Notes: generated by a model from the letters alone, not told the origin. DNA of 64,000 nucleotides from Rhizobium sp. J15 (GCF_002531825.1 NZ_NWSX01000005.1:62001-126000), one strand, 5' to 3'. Positions 8,871-18,113 are shown, numbered from the stretch's first letter. Program-made: numbers and translations.

Positions 8871-9837
8871 CGCGGCGGCGCAAGCGGCGCCGTGTCTCCG
8901 ACGGGCTCTCTGAAAAACTCGCCCGGTAGCTTCTCGCAAAGGCCGAGGCCGAATTGAAGCCGGTCGCCGCCGCGATGTCGGCGAAGGAGGCCGTCGTCTC
9001 GATCACCTTGCGGCGCGCCGTGTTCAGACGCAGCGCGAGATAATGCACATGCGGCGGCGCGCCGATGCTTTGCTGGAAGAGATCCTGCAGATGCCGGGCG
9101 CTGACACCGACTCTGCGGGCGAGCCTCGCGAGGATCAGGGGCTGCTCGATATGCTCCTCCATCAGATGCACCGCCTGCGTCACGCGCGGATCATGCGCGC
9201 GCAGCCCCGCCGAAGCGGCCGAAAGCGTTTCGTCGGCGTGGAAGGAAGGCTGCTCATAACGGAACAGCCGGCTGACTTCGAGCGCCAGCGAATAACCCTG
9301 CCGATGCCGGATCACCTCCAGCATCAGGTCCACGGTCGGGAGCGAACCCGATGTCGTCAGCCGCTTGCCGTCGATCACGAAACGGTCCTTGACGGCCCTC
9401 ACATCGGGATAGGCGAGCGCGAAATCCTCGTAATCCTCCCAATGGACGGTCGCCCGCAGCCCGTCGAGCAGGCTTGCTTCGGCGAGCAGCCACGTGCCGG
9501 ACTCGATGCCGGCAACGATCCTGCGGTAGCGGGCGGCCTGGGAAAGCTGCATCTTGAGTGCCGGCGTCGCGCTGCGGTGCCAGTTGTAACTCGCCAGCAC
9601 GAAGAGCGGCTTGTCCTCGGTTGTCGCCTGGAAGATGCCCTCGGCCGGGATGGCGATGTGACTGGTGGTCGGCACCGGCGCGCCGTCCGGCGTCAGCAGC
9701 CGCCAGCGATAGAGCTCGCTGCCGGCGATGCGGTTGGCGCCGCGCAGCGGCTCGATGACCGATGCGATCAGGATCAGGTTCGTATCCGGCAGGACGAGAA
9801 GGTCGATATCGAGCCGTTCCGTCGATCGCTGCAGCAA
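8848..9837 (-). CDS. cdhR: GlxA-family AraC regulator of the carnitine cluster (CdhR-like)
   Basis: A 329-residue regulator with an N-terminal DJ-1/PfpI-like sensor domain (LLVLPDTNLILIASVIEPLRGANRI near residues 10-32, and GIESGTWLLAEASLLDG further on) and a C-terminal AraC DNA-binding domain (LARLARRVGVSARHLQDLFQ and FADIAAATGFNSASAFARSYR). The TTG at 9837 is chosen because GGGAGG lies 5-6 nt before it; a GTG two codons earlier overlaps the ribosome site itself. Divergence from the carnitine catabolic genes matches CdhR of Pseudomonas, a GlxA-type activator of carnitine dehydrogenase genes. The role is inferred from family and position; the inducer (carnitine or a derivative) is not shown. 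Confidence 0.8.
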   Translation of the reverse strand: MLQRSTERLDIDLLVLPDTNLILIASVIEPLRGANRIAGSELYRWRLLTPDGAPVPTTSHIAIPAEGIFQATTEDKPLFVLASYNWHRSATPALKMQLSQAARYRRIVAGIESGTWLLAEASLLDGLRATVHWEDYEDFALAYPDVRAVKDRFVIDGKRLTTSGSLPTVDLMLEVIRHRQGYSLALEVSRLFRYEQPSFHADETLSAASAGLRAHDPRVTQAVHLMEEHIEQPLILARLARRVGVSARHLQDLFQQSIGAPPHVHYLALRLNTARRKVIETTASFADIAAATGFNSASAFARSYRASFSESPSETRRRLRRRVIPSAPT

Positions 9838-9943
9838 GGCCACCTCCCAAGGTTTCCGATAATGTATCGATAGCTTCCGAAAATGCAAAGCATTGCTGCC
9901 CGTCCTGTCGCGTAATGCCCGACAAGACGGGGAGAACAAAAAC

Positions 9944-10846
9944 ATGCCTCTAGCGATGAACCGCGATGTCTTCATCACCTGCGCCGTCACCGGCGCCGGC
10001 GATACGGTCTCCAAATCCAGCCACGTTCCCATCACTCCCAAGCAGATCGCGGATTCCGCGATCGACGCCGCCAAGGCTGGGGCGGCCGTTGTTCACTGCC
10101 ATGTCCGCGATCCGGAAACGGGGGCCGCCAGCCGCCGCAACGATCTCTACAGGGAGGTCACCGACCGTATCCGCTCGGCTGACATCGATGTCGTCCTCAA
10201 TCTGACGGCCGGCATGGGCGGGGATCTGATCTTCGGGGACGTCGAAAGCCCCCTCCCCCTCAATGCGAAAGGCACTGATATGGCGGGCGCCAGCGAGCGC
10301 GTGAGCCATGTCGCCGAATGCCTGCCCGAGATCTGCACGCTCGACTGCGGCACGATGAACTTCAATCTCGGCGACTATGTCATGACCAACACGCCGGCCA
10401 TGCTGCGGGCGATGGCGAAGAAGATGACCGATCTCGGCGTGCGGCCGGAGATCGAGGCCTTCGACACCGGCCATCTCTGGTTCGCCAAGCAGCTTGCCGA
10501 AGAGGGACTGATCGAAGATCCGGTGCTGATCCAGCTCTGCATGGGCATTCCATGGGGCGCACCCGACGATCTCAACACCTTCATGGCGATGGTCAACAAC
10601 GTGCCTGACAGCTGGACCTTCTCGGCCTTTTCGATCGGCCGCAACGCCATGGCCTATCCGGCAGCCGCGATTCTGGCCGGCGGCAACGTGCGCGTCGGCC
10701 TTGAGGACAACCTCTTCGTCGGCAAGGGCCAGCTCGCCACCAATGCGCAGCTCGTCGAAAAGGCGGTGCAGGTGGTGGAAGGCATGGGGGCGCGCATCAT
10801 CGGACCGGAAGATGTGCGCAAGAAGCTGAAGCTGACGAAACGCTGA
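9944..10846 (+). CDS. cdhC: 3-dehydrocarnitine cleavage enzyme (BKACE/DUF849 family)
   Basis: A 300-residue zinc-dependent beta-keto acid cleavage enzyme. The zinc-binding HCHVRDP (His51, His53) and the conserved segments NLTAGMG, DCGTMNF, EIEAFDTGHLW and NVRVGLEDN are all present. The family transfers acetyl-CoA onto a beta-keto acid, releasing acetoacetate and a new acyl-CoA; with 3-dehydrocarnitine this yields betainyl-CoA. The next gene encodes carnitine dehydrogenase, which makes the substrate, so specificity is well supported by context. The ATG at 9944 has GGGGAG 9 nt upstream. It is the first gene of the operon and is divergent from the regulator gene. Confidence 0.9.
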   Translation: MPLAMNRDVFITCAVTGAGDTVSKSSHVPITPKQIADSAIDAAKAGAAVVHCHVRDPETGAASRRNDLYREVTDRIRSADIDVVLNLTAGMGGDLIFGDVESPLPLNAKGTDMAGASERVSHVAECLPEICTLDCGTMNFNLGDYVMTNTPAMLRAMAKKMTDLGVRPEIEAFDTGHLWFAKQLAEEGLIEDPVLIQLCMGIPWGAPDDLNTFMAMVNNVPDSWTFSAFSIGRNAMAYPAAAILAGGNVRVGLEDNLFVGKGQLATNAQLVEKAVQVVEGMGARIIGPEDVRKKLKLTKR

Positions 10847-10853
10847 GGATATC

Positions 10854-12344
10854 ATGACCAAGATCAGCAAGGCGGCCTGTATCGGCGGCGGCGTCATCGG
10901 CGGCGGATGGATCGCCCGTTTCCTGCTCGCCGGCATCGACGTCGATGTGTTCGATCCGCATCCGGAAGCAGGCCGCATCGTCGGCGAGGTGATCGCCAAT
11001 GCCGAAAGAGCCTATGCCATGCTGACCGGCGCACCGCTGCCGCCGCCCGGCAGGCTCCGCTTCTGCCCGACGCTGGCGGAAGCCGTCACGGACGCGGACT
11101 GGATCCAGGAAAGCGTGCCGGAAAGGCTCGATCTCAAGCGCGGCGTCCTGACCGAGATCGATGCGGCTGCGCGCCCGGACGCGCTGATCGGCTCTTCCAC
11201 CTCGGGCCTGCTGCCGACCGATCTGCAGCGCGACATGAAGCATCCCGAACGGCTCTTCGTCGCCCATCCCTATAACCCGGTCTATCTGCTGCCGCTCGTC
11301 GAGATCGTCGGCGGTGAGAAGACCTCGGCGGCGACCATCCGGGCGGCGATGGAAAGACTGGCGCCGATCGGCATGAAGGGCGTTCAAATCGCCAAGGAGA
11401 TCGAGGCCTTCGTCGGCGACCGGCTGCTCGAAGCGCTCTGGCGCGAGGCTCTCTGGCTCATCCACGACGACATATGCACCGTCGAGACGCTCGACGACGT
11501 CATCCGCTATTCCTTCGGCCTGCGCTGGGCGCAGATGGGCCTGTTCCAGACCTACCGTATCGCCGGCGGCGAGGCCGGGATGCGCCACTTCCTCGCCCAG
11601 TTCGGTCCCTGCCTGGCCTGGCCCTGGACCAAGCTCACCGACGTCGTCGACCTCGACGATGCGCTGATCGAAAAGATCGGCCGGCAGTCCGACGAGCAGG
11701 CGTCCGGCCTTTCGATCCGCCAGCTTGAGCGCATCCGCGACGAAAATCTCGTCGGCATCCTCCAGGCGCTGAAGGGCGGCGACGGCGGCAAGGGCTGGGG
11801 CGCCGGCAAGCTGCTCAAGGATTTCGAGCAATCGCTCTGGGCGAACGGCGGCGGCGAGACCATGCCCGCCGATCCGTCGCAGCCGCTGCGGCTTGTCGAA
11901 ACCAAGGTGAGCCCGGCCTGGGTCGACTATAACGGCCATATGACCGAGCACCGCTATCTGCAGGTCTTCGGCGATACGTCCGACGCGCTGCTGCGCCTCG
12001 TCGGCGTCGACCTTGCCTATGTCGAGGCGGGGCACAGCTATTACACGGTGGAAAGCCATATAAGACATCTCGGCGAGGCGAAGCTCGGGCAGGCGATCCA
12101 TTCGGCCTGCCAGATCCTGAGCGCCGACGAGAAGCGGCTGCATGTCTTCCACACCCTGCACGACACGGCGACGGCCGAGGTCATCGCAACCGCCGAGCAC
12201 ATGCTGCTGCATGTCGACAGCAAGGCGGGCAAGGTGGTCCCGGCGCCGGCCGCGGTACTGGGCAGGGTGAAGGCGATTGCCGCGGCCCATGCGGAACTGG
12301 CGCTGCCCGAGGGCGCCGGCCGTCACGTCGGCCAGAGGCGGTGA
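10854..12344 (+). CDS. lcdH: L-carnitine dehydrogenase / betainyl-CoA thioesterase fusion
   Basis: A 496-residue two-domain enzyme. Residues 1-320 are a 3-hydroxyacyl-CoA dehydrogenase-type domain with the NAD motif GGGVIGGGW (11-19), STSGLLPTD and the active-site His138 (HPYNPVYLLPLVE). Residues about 345-480 form a hot-dog thioesterase domain (VDYNGHMTEHRYLQVF). The first oxidises carnitine to 3-dehydrocarnitine; the second can release glycine betaine from betainyl-CoA made by the preceding enzyme. In Pseudomonas these are separate proteins; the fusion is the known rhizobial arrangement. It starts 8 bp after the upstream gene. Confidence 0.92.
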   Translation: MTKISKAACIGGGVIGGGWIARFLLAGIDVDVFDPHPEAGRIVGEVIANAERAYAMLTGAPLPPPGRLRFCPTLAEAVTDADWIQESVPERLDLKRGVLTEIDAAARPDALIGSSTSGLLPTDLQRDMKHPERLFVAHPYNPVYLLPLVEIVGGEKTSAATIRAAMERLAPIGMKGVQIAKEIEAFVGDRLLEALWREALWLIHDDICTVETLDDVIRYSFGLRWAQMGLFQTYRIAGGEAGMRHFLAQFGPCLAWPWTKLTDVVDLDDALIEKIGRQSDEQASGLSIRQLERIRDENLVGILQALKGGDGGKGWGAGKLLKDFEQSLWANGGGETMPADPSQPLRLVETKVSPAWVDYNGHMTEHRYLQVFGDTSDALLRLVGVDLAYVEAGHSYYTVESHIRHLGEAKLGQAIHSACQILSADEKRLHVFHTLHDTATAEVIATAEHMLLHVDSKAGKVVPAPAAVLGRVKAIAAAHAELALPEGAGRHVGQRR

Positions 12345-12355
12345 GGAGGATCGGC

Positions 12356-13516
12356 ATGGATTTTGGTCTCAGCGAAGAACAGGAAATGATCGTCGAGACG
12401 GTTCGCGCCTTTGTCGAAACCGAAATCTATCCGCATGAGAACGAGGTCGAGCGGACCGGCATCGTTCCGCCGGAACTCGGGCGCGAGATCCAGCGCAAAT
12501 GTATCGATCTCGGCTTCTACGCTTGCAATTTCCCGGAGGAAGTCGGCGGCGCCGGCCTCGATCACGTCACCTTCACGCTGGTCGAGCGGGAGCTCGGGCG
12601 CGGCTCGCTGGGCCTGACGGTCTTCTTCGGCCGGCCCTCCGGCATTCTGATGGCGTGCGAGGGCGAGCAGCGCGAGCGCTATCTCCTGCCGGCGGTGCGC
12701 GGCGAGAAGATCGATGCGCTTGCCATTACCGAGCCGGATGCCGGTTCCGACATGCGCGGCATGAAGTGTGCTGCCCGCCGCGACGGCGGCGACTTCGTGC
12801 TGAACGGCACGAAGCATTTCATCTCACATGCCGATGTCGCCGATTTCGTCATCGTCTTTGCCGCAACGGGCGAGGAGGAAACGCCGAAGGGCATCAAGAA
12901 GAAGATCACTGCCTTCCTCGTTGATCGCGGCACGCCGGGATTCGAGATCCTGAAAGGCTATGATTCCGTTTCGCATCGCGGCTACCATAACTGCACCCTG
13001 AGCTTCACCGATTGCCGTATCCCCGACGCCCAGGTGCTGGGTGAAGTGCATCGCGGCTTCGATATCGCCAATCAATGGCTCTACGGCACCCGGCTGACGG
13101 TCGCCGCCACCTGCGTCGGCCGGGCGCGGCGCGTCTTCGAGATGGCCCTGCCCTATGCCGCCGAGCGCAGGCAGTTCGGCAGGCCGATCGGCGCCAATCA
13201 GGGCGTGTCGTTCAAACTTGCCGATATGATCACCGAGATCGATGCCGCCGAGTGGCTGACGCTTGCAGCCGCCTGGCGGCTCGATGCCGGTCTCTCGGCC
13301 GACCGGCAGATTGCGTCCGCCAAGCTCTATGCCTCCGAAATGCTGGCCCGGGTGACGGATGAGGCGATCCAGATCTACGGCGGTATGGGCCTGATGGACG
13401 ACCTGCCGCTTGCCCGCTTCTGGCGCGATGCGCGCGTCGAGCGCATCTGGGACGGCACCTCGGAAATCCAGCGGCATATCATCAGCCGCGACCTGCTTCG
13501 GCCTTTGGGAGCATGA
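12356..13516 (+). CDS. acyl-CoA dehydrogenase, probably gamma-butyrobetainyl-CoA dehydrogenase
   Basis: A 386-residue FAD-dependent acyl-CoA dehydrogenase with ITEPDAGSDM (flavin contact), the RRQFGRPI segment and the C-terminal IYGGMGLMDDLP. The start at 12356 follows AGGAGG by 6 nt. In this operon it should introduce the double bond of crotonobetainyl-CoA from gamma-butyrobetainyl-CoA, as CaiA-like enzymes do and as described for the Sinorhizobium meliloti carnitine pathway. Odd point: the motif holding the catalytic Glu in medium-chain enzymes (EGT) reads DGT here (RIWDGTSEIQ), so the base is Asp or lies elsewhere. It starts 11 bp after lcdH. Confidence 0.88.
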   Translation: MDFGLSEEQEMIVETVRAFVETEIYPHENEVERTGIVPPELGREIQRKCIDLGFYACNFPEEVGGAGLDHVTFTLVERELGRGSLGLTVFFGRPSGILMACEGEQRERYLLPAVRGEKIDALAITEPDAGSDMRGMKCAARRDGGDFVLNGTKHFISHADVADFVIVFAATGEEETPKGIKKKITAFLVDRGTPGFEILKGYDSVSHRGYHNCTLSFTDCRIPDAQVLGEVHRGFDIANQWLYGTRLTVAATCVGRARRVFEMALPYAAERRQFGRPIGANQGVSFKLADMITEIDAAEWLTLAAAWRLDAGLSADRQIASAKLYASEMLARVTDEAIQIYGGMGLMDDLPLARFWRDARVERIWDGTSEIQRHIISRDLLRPLGA

Positions 13517-13520
13517 GCCG

Positions 13521-15575
13521 ATGACATCCAGCCCGCTCGACCGCCTGCTCAGACCGCGAACGATCGCCGTCTTCGGCGGCCGTGAGGCGCGCCGGGTGAT
13601 CGATCAATGCGACCGGATGGGCTTTTCGGGCGAGATCTGGCCAGTCCATCCCAAACTCGATGAAGTGCTCGGGCGGCCCTGCTACCGCTCGCTCACCGAT
13701 CTGCCCGCCGCACCGGACGCTGCCTTCGTTGGCGTCAACCGAACACTTACCGTCGACATCGTGCGCGGCCTTTCGCGCGCCGGCGCCGGCGGGGCGGTCT
13801 GTTATGCATCGGGATTCAGCGAGGCGACGGCGGAACTGGCCGATGGCGCCGCACTGCAGCAGGCTCTGGTAGAAGCGGCCGGTGGCATGCCGATCCTCGG
13901 GCCGAACTGCTACGGGCTGATCAACGGCCTCGATGGCGCTCTGTTATGGCCCGACCAGCACGGCATGCAGCGGATCGAACGGGGTGTCGCGATCCTCACG
14001 CAATCCTCCAATATCGCCATCAACCTGACCATGCAGACCCGCGGCCTGCCGATCGCCTATATGGTCACGGCAGGCAATCAGGCGCAGATATCGCTTGCCG
14101 ATGTCGCCTGCGCGCTCATGGAGGATCCGCGTGTGACGGCGGTCGGCCTCCACGTCGAAGGGTTTGGCGATCTTGCAGCGCTCGAACGTCTTGCCGCCAT
14201 TGCTCGGCGTTTACGGAAGCCCGTTGTCGTGCTGAAGGTCGGCAGGTCCGAGCAGGCAAGACATGCGGCCGTCTCGCACACCGCTTCGCTCGCCGGCAGC
14301 GATGCGGTGGCGGATGCCGTGCTCGCCCGCCTCGGCCTCGGCCGTGTCCAGAGCCTGCCGGCGCTGCTCGAAACGCTGAAGCTCCTGCATGTCGCCGGCC
14401 CGCTCGCCAGCCATTCGATCTCGTCCATGAGCTGCTCCGGCGGCGAGGCGTCGCTGATGGCTGATGCCGCGATCGGCCGCAATGTGGAGTTTCCGGCACT
14501 GCAGCCGCAGCAATTGCCGCGTCTGCGAGAGGTGCTGGGCGAGATGGTGGCGTTGTCCAATCCGCTCGACTACCACACCTTCGTCTGGGGCGATGCCGCG
14601 CGCCAGACGGAAGCCTTCAGCGCCATGTTCGAGGGCGGCTGCGCGCTCAATCTGGTGGTGCTGGACTTCCCTCGCGGCGACCGATGCGATGCATCCGAGT
14701 GGACGACGACGGTGGACGCGGTGATCGCCGCGGCTACCGCGACCGGCGCATTGGCCGGCGTTCTTGCGACCCTTCCCGAGAATATGCCGGAGCCTGTTGC
14801 CGGTCACCTTTTGGCAAACGGCATCGTCGCCTTCTCCGGCATCGATGAAGCCATCACCGCCGCAGAAGTCGCCGCCGCCATCGGCCGGGCCTGGGATCGC
14901 CCGCCGCCCGCGCCGCTGCTCGATGTGCCGCGCATGGATGGCGAGATCGAAACGCTGACCGAAGCCGATGCAAAGATGGAGCTTTCTGCCTGCGGCCTTC
15001 CCGTTCCCCGAGGGCTGCAGGCCTTTTCTTCCCGCGAAGCCGCCGAGCAGGCCGAACGGCTCGGCTTCCCCGTCGTTCTGAAGGGCCTCGGCATTGCGCA
15101 CAAGACCGAGGCCGGGGCTGTGGTGCTCAATCTCAGGAATGCAGAGGCCGTATCGGCTGCGGCGGCGGCCATGGCCTGCGATGCCGGTTATCTCGTCGAG
15201 AAGATGGTCGATCCGCCGGTCGCGGAACTCATCATCGGCGCCACCCGCGATCCCGTCTTCGGATTGTCGCTCACACTGGGAGCGGGCGGTATCTTCGTCG
15301 AACTGCTCGAGGATTCGGTTATCCTGCCGCTGCCGGCGACGAAGGCCGAGATTCACGCGGCGATGTCGCGTCTCAAGATTGCGAAATTGATCAATGGTTA
15401 TCGCGGGCGGCCGAGGGGCGATCTCGAAGCTGCCGTCGACGCTGTCGCAGCTACGGCAGAATATGTCGTAGAGAATGCGGTGCGCCTGGAGGAACTGGAC
15501 CTTAATCCCTTGATGGTTCTTCCCGAAGGGCGCGGTGTGGCCGCGGTTGATGCTCTCATACGGCGAAGGAGGTAG
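13521..15575 (+). CDS. NDP-forming acyl-CoA synthetase, probable gamma-butyrobetaine/carnitine CoA ligase
   Basis: A 684-residue fused enzyme of the ADP-forming acetyl-CoA synthetase type. An N-terminal CoA-binding Rossmann domain (IAVFGG, ILGPNCYGLIN) is followed by succinyl-CoA ligase-like domains carrying the likely phospho-histidine segment AAVSHTASLAGSD, and by a C-terminal ATP-grasp domain from about residue 460 (VVLKGLGIAHKTEAGAVVLNL, ELDLNPLMVLPEG). It should activate gamma-butyrobetaine (or carnitine) to the CoA ester at the cost of ATP; the substrate is inferred from the operon and from the analogous S. meliloti cluster. The ATG at 13521 follows the previous stop closely. Confidence 0.86.
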   Translation: MTSSPLDRLLRPRTIAVFGGREARRVIDQCDRMGFSGEIWPVHPKLDEVLGRPCYRSLTDLPAAPDAAFVGVNRTLTVDIVRGLSRAGAGGAVCYASGFSEATAELADGAALQQALVEAAGGMPILGPNCYGLINGLDGALLWPDQHGMQRIERGVAILTQSSNIAINLTMQTRGLPIAYMVTAGNQAQISLADVACALMEDPRVTAVGLHVEGFGDLAALERLAAIARRLRKPVVVLKVGRSEQARHAAVSHTASLAGSDAVADAVLARLGLGRVQSLPALLETLKLLHVAGPLASHSISSMSCSGGEASLMADAAIGRNVEFPALQPQQLPRLREVLGEMVALSNPLDYHTFVWGDAARQTEAFSAMFEGGCALNLVVLDFPRGDRCDASEWTTTVDAVIAAATATGALAGVLATLPENMPEPVAGHLLANGIVAFSGIDEAITAAEVAAAIGRAWDRPPPAPLLDVPRMDGEIETLTEADAKMELSACGLPVPRGLQAFSSREAAEQAERLGFPVVLKGLGIAHKTEAGAVVLNLRNAEAVSAAAAAMACDAGYLVEKMVDPPVAELIIGATRDPVFGLSLTLGAGGIFVELLEDSVILPLPATKAEIHAAMSRLKIAKLINGYRGRPRGDLEAAVDAVAATAEYVVENAVRLEELDLNPLMVLPEGRGVAAVDALIRRRR

Positions 15576-15582
15576 CATAGGT

Positions 15583-16365
15583 TTGAGCGATCCTATTCGC
15601 ACACGACGTGACGGCGGCGTGCTGGAAGTCGTCATCGACCGGCCGAAGGCGAACGCCATCGACCTTGCGACCAGCCGTGCCATGGGATTGATCTTCCGGG
15701 ATTTTCGCGACGATCCCGAGCTGCGCGTCGCCATCGTGACGGGTGGGGGCGAAAAGTTCTTCTGTGCCGGATGGGACCTGAAGGCGGCTGCATCAGGCGA
15801 TGCGGTCGACGGCGATTACGGCGTGGGCGGCTTTGGCGGATTGCAGGAACTGCGCGACCTCAACAAGCCGGTCATATGTGCCGTCAACGGCATCTGTTGC
15901 GGCGGCGGGCTGGAGATCGCGCTTTCGGCCGACCTGATCCTCGCTGCCGAACATGCGACTTTCGCCCTGCCGGAAATCCGCTCGGGCACGGTCGCCGATG
16001 CGGCTTCGATCAAGCTGCCGAAGCGCATTCCCTATCACATCGCCATGGACATGCTTTTGACCGGACGCTGGCTCGACGTGCACGAGGCGCATCGCTGGGG
16101 CTTCGTCAATGAGGTGTTGCCGGCTGAGCGGCTGATGGAGAGAGCCTGGGAGCTTGCCCGCCTGCTCGAAAGCGGGCCGCCGCTCGTCTATGCGGCCATC
16201 AAGGAAATCGTGCGCGAAGCGGAGGGTTCGACGTTCCAGACTGCCATGAACAAGATCACCAAGCGGCAGTTTGCGACGGTCGACAGGCTCTATTCGAGCG
16301 AAGACCAATTGGAAGGCGCCCGCGCCTTCGCCGAAAAGCGAAACCCCATTTGGAAAGGAAAGTAA
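15583..16365 (+). CDS. enoyl-CoA hydratase, probable crotonobetainyl-CoA hydratase (CaiD-like)
   Basis: A 260-residue crotonase-fold enzyme, close in length to CaiD of Escherichia coli. It has the oxyanion segment FFCAGWDLKAA, the ICCGGGLEIALSADLILAAEHATFALPE block, and a C-terminus (GARAFAEKRNPIWKGK) very similar to CaiD. It would hydrate crotonobetainyl-CoA to carnitinyl-CoA. The start is a TTG at 15583, preceded by AGGAGG at 10 nt; the frame continues upstream into the CoA ligase gene without support. It is the last enzyme of the five-gene set before the transporter genes. Confidence 0.87.
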   Translation: MSDPIRTRRDGGVLEVVIDRPKANAIDLATSRAMGLIFRDFRDDPELRVAIVTGGGEKFFCAGWDLKAAASGDAVDGDYGVGGFGGLQELRDLNKPVICAVNGICCGGGLEIALSADLILAAEHATFALPEIRSGTVADAASIKLPKRIPYHIAMDMLLTGRWLDVHEAHRWGFVNEVLPAERLMERAWELARLLESGPPLVYAAIKEIVREAEGSTFQTAMNKITKRQFATVDRLYSSEDQLEGARAFAEKRNPIWKGK

Positions 16366-16391
16366 CGAGGCGGCGGCAACCGCAGCATTTT

Positions 16392-16406
16392 CCCGCATGA
16401 TGCGGG
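16392..16406. repeat. short palindrome in the enzyme-transporter gap
   Basis: CCCGCAT-G-ATGCGGG, a 7-bp perfect inverted repeat in the 118-bp gap between the hydratase gene and the binding-protein gene. It could fold in mRNA or bind a protein; no promoter could be assigned. Confidence 0.4.
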
Positions 16407-16483
16407 CACCGGAGGCGGAGAGGAAACCGTCTGCGATCCTGCCCGGAAGTTCTGTCAACGCACCACAAAGAAGGAACTGGGGA

Positions 16484-18073
16484 ATGAACGACTATACGAA
16501 ATATCTGGCAAGCCGCGTCACCGCGGGCGGGCTCAGCCGCCGCGAATTCATGGGACGCGCCATGGCGGCCGGCATCACGCTTGCCGTCGCCGACAAGCTC
16601 TTTACCGAAAGTGCCGAAGCCGCCGAACCGAAGCGCGGCGGCCACTTGAAGCTCGGCCTTGAAGGCGGTGCTGCCACCGATTCCAAGGACCCGGCGAAAT
16701 TCCTGTCGCAATTCATGTTCTGCGTCGGCCGCTGCTGGGGCGACATGCTGGTCGAATCCGATCCGCTGACGGGTGCCGCCGTGCCGGCGCTCGCCGAATC
16801 CTGGGAGCCCTCGAAGGACGCGGTGACCTGGACCTTCAAGATCCGCAAGGGCGTCAAGTTCCATGACGGCAAGGAACTGACGATCGACGACGTCGTGGCG
16901 ACGCTGAAGCGCCATACGGATGCGAAGTCCGGATCCGGCGCGCTCGGCGTTCTCGGCTCGATCAAGGAGATCAAGGCCGACGGCGGCAACCTCGTGCTGA
17001 CGCTCAGCGAAGGCAATGCCGACATGCCGCTGCTGCTGTCGGACTACCATCTGGTCATCCAGCCGAATGGCGGCGTCGACGATCCGCTGGCCTCGATCGG
17101 CACCGGCCCTTACAAGCTGACGAGCTTCGAACCGGGCGTTCGCGCCACTTTCGAGAAAAACAAGGAAGACTGGCGCACGGACCGCGGCTATGTCGATTCG
17201 ATCGAGATCATCGGCATGAACGATGCGACCGCCCGTATCGCGGCGCTGTCGTCCGGCCAGGTGCACTATATCAACCGCGTCGACCCGAAGACGGTCAACC
17301 TCTTGAAACGCGCCCCCAATGTCGAGATCCTCTCGACCGCCGGCCGCGGCCACTACGTCTTCATCATGCACTGCGATACCGCGCCGTTCGACAATAACGA
17401 CCTGCGCCTGGCGCTAAAATACGCCATGGACCGCGAGACCATGGTGCAGAAGATCCTCGGCGGCTACGGCAAGGTCGGCAACGACTTTCCGATCAACGCC
17501 ACCTATGCGCTCTTCCCCGAGGGCATCGAGCAGCGCGTCTACGATCCCGACAAGGCGGCCTTCCACTACAAGAAGTCGGGCCATAGTGGCTCGGTTCTTC
17601 TGCGCACCTCGGAAGTCGCCTTCCCCGGCGGCGTCGATGCGGCCGTCCTCTATCAGGAAAGCTGCAAGAAGGCCGGGATCGAGATCGAGGTCAAGCGCGA
17701 GCCGGGCGACGGCTACTGGACCAATGTCTGGAACGTCCAGCCCTTCTCGACCTCCTATTGGGGCGGCCGGCCGACGCAGGACCAGATGTATTCCACCGCC
17801 TATCTCTCGACGGCGGATTGGAACGACACCCGCTTCAAGCGCCCCGACTTCGACAAGCTCCTGCTGGAGGCCCGCTCCGAGCTTGATGAAGCCAAGCGCA
17901 AGGATATGTATCGCTCCATGGCGATGATGGTGCGCGACGAGGGCGGGCTGATCTTGCCGATGTTCAACGACTTCGTGAACGCTTCCACCAAGCAGGTGAA
18001 GGGCTATGTTCACGACATCGGCAACGACATGTCGAACGGCTACGTCGCAACCCGCGTCTGGCTGGACGCCTAG
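16484..18073 (+). CDS. oligopeptide-type ABC transporter binding protein, Tat-exported
   Basis: A 529-residue family 5 solute-binding protein (DppA/OppA type). The N-terminus carries a twin-arginine signal (LSRREFM at about residues 17-23, then GRAMAAGITLAVA), so it is probably exported folded. The family block WTFKIRKGVKFHDGKELTIDDVV is present. This family binds peptides, but also opines, glutathione and other bulky solutes. Its place directly after the carnitine enzymes and before two permeases and an ATPase suggests uptake of carnitine, gamma-butyrobetaine or a conjugate. The ATG at 16484 has AAGGA 8 nt upstream. Confidence 0.88.
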   Translation: MNDYTKYLASRVTAGGLSRREFMGRAMAAGITLAVADKLFTESAEAAEPKRGGHLKLGLEGGAATDSKDPAKFLSQFMFCVGRCWGDMLVESDPLTGAAVPALAESWEPSKDAVTWTFKIRKGVKFHDGKELTIDDVVATLKRHTDAKSGSGALGVLGSIKEIKADGGNLVLTLSEGNADMPLLLSDYHLVIQPNGGVDDPLASIGTGPYKLTSFEPGVRATFEKNKEDWRTDRGYVDSIEIIGMNDATARIAALSSGQVHYINRVDPKTVNLLKRAPNVEILSTAGRGHYVFIMHCDTAPFDNNDLRLALKYAMDRETMVQKILGGYGKVGNDFPINATYALFPEGIEQRVYDPDKAAFHYKKSGHSGSVLLRTSEVAFPGGVDAAVLYQESCKKAGIEIEVKREPGDGYWTNVWNVQPFSTSYWGGRPTQDQMYSTAYLSTADWNDTRFKRPDFDKLLLEARSELDEAKRKDMYRSMAMMVRDEGGLILPMFNDFVNASTKQVKGYVHDIGNDMSNGYVATRVWLDA

Positions 18074-18113
18074 CGGCAAAGGGCGCACGCCCTTCCGACC
18101 TCCAACGAAGCCG

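Noticed and set aside
9862..9880. ATCGAT-centred sequence in the carnitine regulator/operon gap, resembling the LacI operator
   Set aside because: Only 3 of the 8 flanking positions match the operator TGTTATCGATAACA; the similarity is the common ATCGAT core.
10797..12326. Long minus-strand frame opposite the carnitine dehydrogenase gene
   Set aside because: Antisense shadow; the translation has no family features and the plus-strand frame is a clear two-domain enzyme.
14211..15734. Long minus-strand frame opposite the CoA ligase and hydratase genes
   Set aside because: It spans two unrelated plus-strand genes in antisense and shows no motif or ribosome site.
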